A stretch of DNA of 64,000 nt from Streptomyces sp. NBC_01241 (lineage in GTDB: Bacteria > Actinomycetota > Actinomycetes > Streptomycetales > Streptomycetaceae). A model generated the notes under the pieces. The model saw nothing but the letters and a program-made list of their open reading frames with translations. It had not been told where the DNA came from and did no database searches. The stretch covers positions 3,444,501 to 3,508,500 of the forward strand of contig NZ_CP108494.1 of NCBI RefSeq assembly GCF_041435435.1, given 5' to 3'. The position numbers and the translations under genes are program-made. Of the stretch, positions 57,993 to 64,000 are shown piece after piece (position 1 is the stretch's first letter; each line of letters starts with the position of its first letter).

Positions 57993-58758
57993 ACCGCTTC
58001 GCGAGTCCCATCCAGAACCCGTCGATGACACTGCGACCCCGGTCCAGTTCGTTCCCCGACGCGCCGAGCGTCACGAAGAGCGGCGCGAAGTGCTCGGTGC
58101 GCGGGTGGGCCAGCCGACCTGCCGGGGACTTGTGCTCGAAGTCCAGCAGGGCGTCGATGTCCTGCGCCTGGAGCGCCCGGTTCCCCCAGTCATCGAACTC
58201 CGCCGACCAGCCGGGGGTGCCACCGCCCGCGTGCCGCAGGGCGGCCAGGTTGTGCGTGAAGAAGCCGCTGCCGACGATCAGGACGCCCTCGTCGCGCAGC
58301 GGCGCGAGCTTGCGCCCGATGTCCATCAGCCGCTGCGGGTCCAGGGTCGGCATGGAGATCTGGAGTACGGGGATGTCGGCGTCGGGGAACATCTCCACCA
58401 GCGGGACGTACGCCCCGTGGTCGAGCCCGCGGTCCGGGATGTCCTGGACCGGCATGCCGGCACCGCGCAGCAGCTTGCGTACGTTCTCGGCCAGCGCCGG
58501 GGCGCCCGGGGCCGCGTACCGCACCTGGTAATAGTGCTCGGGGAATCCCCAGAAGTCGTACACGAGCGGGACCGCCTCCGTGGCGCCGAGGGCGAGCGGG
58601 GCCTCCTCCCAGTGTGCGGAGACCATCAGGATCGCGCGGGGGCGGGGCAGAGAGGCGGACCAGGCGGCCAGTTCGCCGGGCCAGAGCGGGTCGTCGGCCA
58701 GCGGCGGTGCGCCGTGGGAGAGATAGAGGGCGGGCATGCGCTCCGCGGTGACAGTCAT
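57976..58758 (-). CDS. DODA-type extradiol ring-cleavage dioxygenase
   Basis: This 260-residue protein has the LigB/DODA fold: ALYLSHGAPPLADDPLW with the metal His, ILMVSAHWEEAPLALGATEA with the second His, LDHGAYVPLVEMFPDADIPV, GSGFFTHNLAALRHAGGG, and RTEHFAPLFVTLGA with the catalytic His-Phe-Ala block. It opens catechol-type rings using a non-haem metal; close relatives act on DOPA-like or aromatic compounds. ATG 58758 has GGGGAG upstream. It diverges from a MarR gene, suggesting induction by a phenolic. Confidence 0.91.
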   Translation of the reverse strand: MTVTAERMPALYLSHGAPPLADDPLWPGELAAWSASLPRPRAILMVSAHWEEAPLALGATEAVPLVYDFWGFPEHYYQVRYAAPGAPALAENVRKLLRGAGMPVQDIPDRGLDHGAYVPLVEMFPDADIPVLQISMPTLDPQRLMDIGRKLAPLRDEGVLIVGSGFFTHNLAALRHAGGGTPGWSAEFDDWGNRALQAQDIDALLDFEHKSPAGRLAHPRTEHFAPLFVTLGASGNELDRGRSVIDGFWMGLAKRSVQFG

Positions 58759-58824
58759 GACACTCCCCATCCGCTGCTGATCGAGGTAAGTCTTTTACAG
58801 GTGTCTTTGAGAAGGAAGGATTCT

Positions 58825-58881
58825 TTAAACTTCAAGCTCCTACCTCCCGAGACCTTAGCTCTATCTAGTTAAACTTTCAAG
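58825..58881. promoter_or_regulatory. repeated TTAAACTT(T)CAAG sites between dioxygenase and marR
   Basis: TTAAACTTCAAG at 58825-58836 and TTAAACTTTCAAG at 58869-58881 flank a short spacer in the divergent region, which is AT-rich for this genome. Each contains CTT(T)CAAG, a half-palindrome of the kind bound by MarR dimers. They are good candidates for operators of the adjacent MarR protein. Confidence 0.55.
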
Positions 58882-58903
58882 AAAAGGTCGTACAGTGGAG
58901 TAC

Positions 58904-59407
58904 ATGACCCCGGCATCCCCCGGCGAGCCGCGCTGGCTCTCCGACGAAGAGCAGTGCGTCTGGCGTGCGTACCTCCACGCCACGACGCTCATGGAGGACC
59001 ATCTCGACCGTCAGCTGCAGCGCGATGCCGGCATGCCGCACATCTATTACGGGCTGCTCGTCCAGCTCTCCCAGGCGCCCCGCCGCCAGAAGCGGATGAC
59101 CGAGCTGGCCAAGGACGCCAAGATCACCCGGTCCCGGCTCTCGCACGCCGTCGCGCGGCTGGAGAAGAGCGGCTGGGTGCGCCGCGAGGACTGCCCGTCC
59201 GACAAGCGCGGCCAGAACGCGGTCCTCACCGACGAGGGCTACGAGATGCTGCGCCGGTCCGCGCCGGGTCATGTCAGCGCCGTGCGCCAGGCGATGTTCG
59301 ACCGGCTGACTCCCGAGCAGATGCGCTCGCTGGGCGAGATCATGCAGGTCGTCGCCACCGGACTGCAGCCGGAGGGCACGGACGCGGATCTCCCCTGGCT
59401 GCGCTGA
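58904..59407 (+). CDS. MarR-family regulator
   Basis: This 167-residue protein has a MarR winged helix: QRDAGMPHIYYGLLVQLSQA, MTELAKDAKITRSRLSHAVA, RLEKSGWVRREDCPSDKRGQ (recognition helix and wing), then NAVLTDEGYEMLRRSAPGHV. ATG 58904 has GTGGAG close upstream. It diverges from the DODA dioxygenase and is convergent with a DHA2 exporter; it may control one or both in response to an aromatic ligand. Two similar AT-rich sites upstream fit autoregulation. Confidence 0.92.
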   Translation: MTPASPGEPRWLSDEEQCVWRAYLHATTLMEDHLDRQLQRDAGMPHIYYGLLVQLSQAPRRQKRMTELAKDAKITRSRLSHAVARLEKSGWVRREDCPSDKRGQNAVLTDEGYEMLRRSAPGHVSAVRQAMFDRLTPEQMRSLGEIMQVVATGLQPEGTDADLPWLR

Positions 59408-59421
59408 GCCGCCCGCCGAAA

Positions 59422-59464
59422 CGGCTCTGCCCCGGTCCCGTCGAACGGAACCGGGGCAGAGCCG
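59422..59464. terminator. 15-bp hairpin between convergent marR and DHA2 genes
   Basis: Perfect arms CGGCTCTGCCCCGGT and ACCGGGGCAGAGCCG with a 13-nt loop, between two stop codons facing each other. Confidence 0.85.
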
Positions 59465-59495
59465 CGTTCATACCACTTCAGTCTTCACGGCCACG

Positions 59496-61028
59496 TCAGT
59501 GGGCGACGACCGGGACCTTGAACTCGTCCTCGACACCGCCGGCGTCGCCCGAACCGGCGCCCCCGCCCACCGCGGCCGCCGAGGGACGACCGGCGTTGAT
59601 GAAGGTCAGCGCGATCGCGGAGGCCGCCACCAGGATGCCGACGGCCCACCAGATGGCGCCGGTGAAGCCGTGCACCATCGCCTGGAGCTTCAGCAGCTCC
59701 GGGTCGGTGGCACCGAGCGCGGCGTGCGAGGTGGCGTACGCCGTCGCGGCCGAGGCGGCCACGGTGTTCAGCAGCGCCGTACCGATCGCGCCGCCCACCT
59801 GCTGCGAGGTGTTGACCATCGCGGACGCGACGCCCGAGTCCCTCGGCTCGACACCGTGCGTGGCCAGCGACATGGCCGGCATGAACGCCGTACCCATACC
59901 CAGGCCCAGCAGGAGCTGCGCGGGCAGGATGAGCAGGGTGTAGGAGGAACCGATCTCCAGCTGCGTGAGCAGCAGCATGCCGACGGCGGCGGTCAGGAAG
60001 CCGGGGCCCATCAGCTTGCGCGCCGGAACCCGGGTCATCAGCCGGGCACCGATCTGCGTCGAGCCGGTGATCATGCCCGCGATCATCGGGAGGAAGGCGA
60101 AGCCCGTCCTGATCGGCGAGTAGCCCCTCACGACCTGCAGGTAGTACGTCAGGAAGAGGAACAGCCCGAACATCGCGATGATGGCCAGACCCAGCGAGAG
60201 GTAGACGCCACCGCGGTTACGGTCCAGCAGGACGCGCAGCGGCATCAGCGGCGACGAGACCCGGGACTCGGTCACGACGAACGTCAGGAGCAGCACGCCG
60301 GACGCGACGAACATGCCGATGGTCAGCGCGTCCGACCAGCCCGCGGACTCGGCGCGGGTGAATCCGTACACCAGGGAGACCAGCCCGAGCGCGGACAGGA
60401 CGACACCGGGGATGTCGAGCGACGAGCGGTTGCGGCTGCCGGCCGGCTCACGGATCACGAAGTACGCGCCGAGGGCCGCGACGATCGCGAACGGGATGTT
60501 GACGAAGAACGTCCAGCGCCAGTTCAGCGCCTGGGTCAGGAAACCACCGAGGATCAGGCCGACGGCGCCACCACCACCGGCGATCGCACCGTAGATTCCG
60601 AACGCCTTGGCGCGCTCCTTGGCATCGGTGAACATCACGGCGAGCAGGGACAGGGCCGCCGGCGCGAGCAGCGCGCCGAAGACGCCCTGGAGCGCACGGG
60701 AGCCGAAGAGCATGCCCTGGTTCTGCGCGGCACCCCCGAGCGCGGAGGCCAGCGCGAAGCCGATCAGGCCGACGACGAAGGTCCGCTTGCGGCCCCAGAG
60801 GTCGGCGATCCGGCCTCCGAAGAGCAGCAGCCCGCCGAAGGCGAGGGCGTAGGCCGTGATGACCCACTGCTTGTTGGCATCGGAGATACCCAGTGCCGTC
60901 TGGGCGTGCGGCAGCGCGATGTTCACGATCGTGGCGTCGAGTACGACCATCAGCTGCGCGAGGGCGATGAACGCCAGCGCTTTCCAGCGGCTGGGGTCCG
61001 GGAGTCGGATGTCGGCTGTTTTTGGCAT
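59496..61028 (-). CDS. DHA2-family MFS transporter
   Basis: The 510-residue product has about fourteen helices. Diagnostic blocks are LAQLMVVLDATIVNIALPHA in helix 1, GGRIADLWGRKRTFVVGLIG after helix 2, GIYGAIAGGGGAVGLILGGF (motif C region) and DSGVASAMVNTSQQVGGAIG in the second half. These are typical of Streptomyces actinorhodin-type/EmrB-QacA exporters. ATG 61028 follows AGGTGG; a GTG four codons earlier is possible. A TetR gene in the same direction ends 323 bp upstream and is a likely regulator. Confidence 0.92.
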   Translation of the reverse strand: MPKTADIRLPDPSRWKALAFIALAQLMVVLDATIVNIALPHAQTALGISDANKQWVITAYALAFGGLLLFGGRIADLWGRKRTFVVGLIGFALASALGGAAQNQGMLFGSRALQGVFGALLAPAALSLLAVMFTDAKERAKAFGIYGAIAGGGGAVGLILGGFLTQALNWRWTFFVNIPFAIVAALGAYFVIREPAGSRNRSSLDIPGVVLSALGLVSLVYGFTRAESAGWSDALTIGMFVASGVLLLTFVVTESRVSSPLMPLRVLLDRNRGGVYLSLGLAIIAMFGLFLFLTYYLQVVRGYSPIRTGFAFLPMIAGMITGSTQIGARLMTRVPARKLMGPGFLTAAVGMLLLTQLEIGSSYTLLILPAQLLLGLGMGTAFMPAMSLATHGVEPRDSGVASAMVNTSQQVGGAIGTALLNTVAASAATAYATSHAALGATDPELLKLQAMVHGFTGAIWWAVGILVAASAIALTFINAGRPSAAAVGGGAGSGDAGGVEDEFKVPVVAH

Positions 61029-61351
61029 GGCGGTATCCACCTAATGGCGCGCGGGAGCGCGGAGTCATGAACCGAGAGGTCGGCGAACGGGCAGTCGGTC
61101 AGGGACGGTCGAAAACAGCGACCGTCGGCGAAAGGCGGGCGGTGAAAGGCGGGCAGTGAAAGGGAAGACGGTGGGCGGGAGGACAGCGAAAGGGCTGGTC
61201 GCGAAAAGGCTGGCCGCAAGGCCGCGGCCCCGTGAGGACGCGGCCCGTGGGAGCACGAGGTGTGTGAGGGCGAGGCGTGAAAGCCCGGGTCATGAAAGGC
61301 ATGGCGTGGTCGAGGTGCACCGGCCGCCCGGTGGCGGGCCCGGTGCGGGCG
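61029..61351. other. gene-free gap with GGCGGTGAAA-type repeats
   Basis: Between the TetR stop and the DHA2 start no gene is supported. Around 61125-61165 a unit close to GGCGGGCGGTGAAA is repeated about three times with changes, then looser GCGAAAGG copies. The exporter promoter must be here. Confidence 0.45.
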
Positions 61352-62218
61352 TCATGACCGGCGCCGCAGATCCTCCAAGGTCGCTGCCGTTCCGGGCAGC
61401 CGGGACCGGGCCGGGGTCTCCAGTCCGTCCAGGAACAGCTGTAGATGGCGGTGGGTGAACCGGTCGATGTCCAGGCATCCGATGCCGGGCAACGGCCGGG
61501 TGAGCTGGGAGAGGGCGACCAGTACGTCACCGACGGCAATGTCGGTGCGCAGGCGCCCCGCGGACATGGCGCGCGACACGAGCCCTTCGACGGCCTCTTC
61601 GAGACGTCGGCGCTCGGCGAGCAATTCGGGATGGTCCTTGTCGAAGCCGCCGGACAGCATCGGGCACAGCGCCCCGATCCGTTCGTCGGCCGCCGCGTGC
61701 ACGAAGCGGCTGAGTGCGGCGAAGGGATCGGCCTCCTCGGCCGTCGCCTCCTCCGCGCGTTCGGTGGTACGGGAGGTGACCGCGAGCACGACTTCGTGCG
61801 TCAGCGCGGCCCGGTCGGGGAAGTTCCGGTACAGCGTGGCGTTGCCGACGCCGGCGCGGCGGGCCACCTCGTCGAGCGGCACGTCCGGCCCGAACTCGAC
61901 GAACATCTCGCGCGCGGCCGTCACGATCCGCTCCCGGTTGCGCAGCGCGTCCGCCCGCGGACGGGGCGTCCGGGGCTGCGCCGCTCCGGTGGCGGTGCGG
62001 GTGACGGTATCCACGACGGCTCTCCCTGCCTTCCGACTCTTGCTGCTCGTGTTGCTCTTCTGGACCTTCTGGAGCTTCTGGCTCTTCTGGTCCTTCTGGT
62101 CCTTCTGGTCCTTCTGGTCCTTCTGGTCCTTCTGGTCCTTCTGGAGCCTCCGGGCCCGCTGACCCGTCCGGCTCTCGTCGCCACGCCCTTCGCCGCCGCG
62201 ACGCTCTTCGTTCTTCAT
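61352..62218 (-). CDS. TetR-family regulator with N-terminal (KDQ)n repeat
   Basis: The 288-residue product starts at ATG 62218, backed by GGAAGGGG 6 bp upstream. Residues 1-90 are unusual: charged, then KDQ repeated six times, followed by KSQ, KLQ and KVQ variants, then a Ser/Thr/Arg linker. The TetR domain proper begins near residue 92 (RNRERIVTAAREMFVEFG; DVPLDEVARRAGVGNATLYR), with a helical ligand domain after it. The tail may form a charged helix or be disordered. A later start without it is possible, but no site was seen. Upstream of the DHA2 exporter and probably its repressor. Confidence 0.88.
   Translation of the reverse strand: MKNEERRGGEGRGDESRTGQRARRLQKDQKDQKDQKDQKDQKDQKSQKLQKVQKSNTSSKSRKAGRAVVDTVTRTATGAAQPRTPRPRADALRNRERIVTAAREMFVEFGPDVPLDEVARRAGVGNATLYRNFPDRAALTHEVVLAVTSRTTERAEEATAEEADPFAALSRFVHAAADERIGALCPMLSGGFDKDHPELLAERRRLEEAVEGLVSRAMSAGRLRTDIAVGDVLVALSQLTRPLPGIGCLDIDRFTHRHLQLFLDGLETPARSRLPGTAATLEDLRRRS
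62085..62138. repeat. 9-bp perfect tandem repeat, six units, coding for KDQ
   Basis: TTCTGGTCC is repeated six times without change inside the TetR gene; the minus strand reads Lys-Asp-Gln in each unit. Degenerate units (TTCTGGAGC, CTTCTGG) extend it on both sides. The identity at third codon positions points to recent slippage. Confidence 0.95.
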
Positions 62219-62451
62219 GGCGACCCCCTTCCGTAACCGGGGACCACCTCCCCGGTTCGCGGGGACACACGGTCAAACGGGGAAATGGTCCCCGGATATT
62301 TCCCCAGCACAATGTGACCTGACCCACATCTCCAGATCGGAAATACCAACCGATCGGCGCACTCAACGAGCGGTGCCGCACCACCCGTCACAGGCTGATC
62401 CGCAGAGCGCAGTCCGGGCCGGCCGACTGCCGCGGACCCCGAGGCGCCTCT

Positions 62452-63732
62452 ATGCAGAATCCCCGCCACCGGATACGCAAGCACCGCCACCCGATCGCGC
62501 TCGCTTCGGCAACCGCCCTGATCATCGCCACTTTGGCCTCGGCCAGCAGCAATCTTCCGGTATCCAGCCGGGCCTCGGGCGGCCCGGCGGTGGCCACCGC
62601 CCGGGCCGCGGGGACAGCCCCGTGCCGCATACCGGCGACCATGGGCGTACAGATGTCGGAGGGCCTGCCGACACCGGAGGGCTACGCCCGCTCCACGGGT
62701 CGGATCCACGCCCTCATCCTGATGATCGACTTCCCGGACGCGCCGGGCCCCGGACCGGCGATGGACCGGTTCGACGAATTCTTCCCGCAGACCATCCACT
62801 GGTTCCGGACCGCCTCGTACGGGCGACTCACCTACGTCCCCGACGCCCCCGTGAAGTCCTGGCTGCGGATGCCACTGCCGTTCTCGGAGTACGGGATCGA
62901 GCGCGGATCACCCTACGAACCGGGCTACCGCCACCTCGTCCAGGACATCGTCGCGACCGCCGATCCGAAGGTCGACTTCAGCACGTACGACCTGGTCAAC
63001 ATCCTGGTCACCCCGAACGCCGGACCCTCCGCCCTGGACACCGTCCTGTCCGTGACCTTCTCCGGCAATCAGGACGCACCCCACGCGGACGGCGCGCCCC
63101 TCGGCAACACGTCCTTCATCTACAGCCACCAGGACGACGGCTCGGGGTCGTTCAAACGGAACGGATTCCGCGTCCTGCCGCACGAGAACGGGCACATCTT
63201 CGGCCTTCCCGACCTCTATACCGTGGAGGGCGGCGGCGCGGTCGGGCACTGGGACATCATGTCCGAGGACTGGGGGGCCGACAACGACCTGCTCGGCTGG
63301 CACAAATGGAAGCTCGGCTGGCTGGACAACAAGCAGATCAGCTGCGCCGCCAGGCCCGGCACCAGCGACCACGTCCTCGAACCGCTGGCCACCCGGGGCG
63401 GGACGAAGCTGGCGTTCGTCCCGCTGAGCGACGTGTCCGGCTACGCGGTGGAGGTACGGACGCAGGCAGGCAACGACCAGGAGGTCTGCCGGCCCGGCGT
63501 GCTCATCTACAAGGTGAGCACGGACGTCGACACCGGTCAGGGGCCAGTGTCCGTCATGGACAGCACCAAGGACAGCAGCGGCTGCACCCGGCTGCCCAAT
63601 GTGCACGCCGAGCTCTCCGACGCCACCTTCCGGCCCGGCCAGACCTTCACCGACCGGGCCCACGGGATACGCATATCCGTGGTCGACAAAGAGGACAACG
63701 GGAACTACCGCGTACGGGTCACTCGCCCCTGA
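62452..63732 (+). CDS. secreted M6-family metalloprotease
   Basis: The 426-residue precursor has a basic N-terminus (RHRIRKHRHP), a hydrophobic export helix (about 15-31) and an Ala-rich region with a likely cleavage site near ATARAAG. The enzyme domain holds GRIHALILMIDFPDAPG, DEFFPQTIHWFRTASYGRLT, and the zinc site HENGHIFGLPDLY (His244, Glu245, His248) as HExxH. Then GHWDIMSEDWG, the downstream Met-turn-like segment of M6/immune inhibitor A proteases, and a beta-rich end. It is exported and would cleave extracellular proteins. It overlaps the convergent ligase gene by 14 bp. Confidence 0.9.
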   Translation: MQNPRHRIRKHRHPIALASATALIIATLASASSNLPVSSRASGGPAVATARAAGTAPCRIPATMGVQMSEGLPTPEGYARSTGRIHALILMIDFPDAPGPGPAMDRFDEFFPQTIHWFRTASYGRLTYVPDAPVKSWLRMPLPFSEYGIERGSPYEPGYRHLVQDIVATADPKVDFSTYDLVNILVTPNAGPSALDTVLSVTFSGNQDAPHADGAPLGNTSFIYSHQDDGSGSFKRNGFRVLPHENGHIFGLPDLYTVEGGGAVGHWDIMSEDWGADNDLLGWHKWKLGWLDNKQISCAARPGTSDHVLEPLATRGGTKLAFVPLSDVSGYAVEVRTQAGNDQEVCRPGVLIYKVSTDVDTGQGPVSVMDSTKDSSGCTRLPNVHAELSDATFRPGQTFTDRAHGIRISVVDKEDNGNYRVRVTRP

Positions 63733-64000
63733 CCACACCCCCGGCCGCCCGCCGCACCTCCGCCTCGGCGGGCCCGCGCAGCTCCCGCTTGAGGATCTTC
63801 CCGGTCGGATTCCGGGGCAGCGGCTCCTCGCGTACGAGCACGTGGGCCGGGACCTTGTACGCGGCCAGGCTCCGCCCGACGTGCGCCCGCAGCTCCTCGG
63901 CCGTGACGGTCGCACCGGCCCGCAGCCGGACCTCGGCCACGACCTCCTCGCCCAGGACCGGGTGCGCCACCCCCAGCACCGCGGCGTCCTCCACGTCCGG
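63719..64000 (-). CDS. acyl-CoA synthetase, C-terminal domain (runs off window)
   Basis: The last about 90 residues of an AMP-binding enzyme: VEDAAVLGVAHPVLGEEVVA, then RAHVGRSLAAYKVPAHVLVR and PRNPTGKILKRELRG, where the lysine in PTGKILK is the catalytic residue of the ANL-family C-terminal lid. Such enzymes activate a carboxylic acid to acyl-AMP and then acyl-CoA. The start and substrate pocket lie beyond 64000. A tail of about 15 residues follows the conserved end. Confidence 0.88.
   Translation of the reverse strand, partial: PDVEDAAVLGVAHPVLGEEVVAEVRLRAGATVTAEELRAHVGRSLAAYKVPAHVLVREEPLPRNPTGKILKRELRGPAEAEVRRAAGGVVRGE

Overview
The window is high-GC DNA with the coding style of Streptomyces: GTG, TTG and possibly CTG starts, long antisense shadow frames, and single genes separated by very stable hairpins. 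Lineage markers agree. There is a sigma factor whose 332-residue length and sequence match HrdD, an SsgA-like (SALP) sporulation protein, the SepX/GlpR divisome protein, an ECF-type (SigR-like) promoter, and many TetR, MarR, MerR and WYL regulators. Most of the window looks like chromosomal core. Two stretches (1-3860 and about 29300-34800) look accessory and decayed.

Region 1 (1-3860) is a graveyard of mobile-element pieces. It holds two copies of a tyrosine-integrase 3' end, an IS5-like transposase tail, three copies of a conserved peptide-coding tail ending in WRDRMWLDTWI, two STM3941-like membrane proteins and a secreted SKLP-like beta/gamma-crystallin protein. Region 2 (3900-9600) carries a penicillin-binding protein, a YbaK deacylase coupled to an EamA transporter, a broken secreted gene, and an SDR coupled to a serine hydrolase. 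Region 3 (9600-12850) is a complete ECF-type nickel/cobalt importer (CbiM-PDGLE, CbiQ, CbiO) behind a Nur-like operator, divergent from the SALP gene. Region 4 (13000-23460) has an MMPL exporter with its TetR repressor, a tricorn protease, a TetR gene divergent from a saccharopine-dehydrogenase-like gene, a PLP dehydratase and a small CsbD-like protein.

Region 5 (23540-29320) is a three-gene operon overlapping by 4 bp at each joint (Baeyer-Villiger monooxygenase, alpha/beta hydrolase, SDR) divergent from a MerR regulator, followed by exonuclease III and a GNAT gene. Region 6 (29340-34800) has two methyltransferases, a long poly-C run, a DNA-binding protein with a zinc ribbon, an IMPase with gene fragments on either side, and much non-coding DNA, ending at tRNA-Ala(CGC). 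Region 7 (35000-41050) is the operon galU - moeA/glp - moaC - mog - rimJ-like, followed by sepX/glpR, with 5-FCL divergent from galU. It joins molybdopterin-type genes to the gephyrin-like/GlpR division module.

Region 8 (41035-55920) has a penicillin-acylase-like hydrolase, a K+/H+ antiporter, an MFS transporter, an FmdB protein with a poly-serine tail and a CIRCE-like operator, MTA phosphorylase, an RcpC/CpaB-like protein, an apparently inverted ltrA relic, a P1 peptidase, a DUF6227 protein, and a DHA2 exporter divergent from a WYL regulator. Region 9 (56060-64000) has hrdD with a SigR-type promoter, a PAT-like acetyltransferase, a DODA-type dioxygenase divergent from MarR, a DHA2 exporter with a TetR gene carrying (KDQ)n repeats, a secreted M6 protease, and the end of an acyl-CoA ligase.

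A recurring oddity is the number of unrelated short tandem repeats (9-18 bp units) at gene ends and in gaps: 27888, 45610, 45704, 45895, 53074 and 62085. No rRNA genes, CRISPR arrays or complete insertion sequences were seen.
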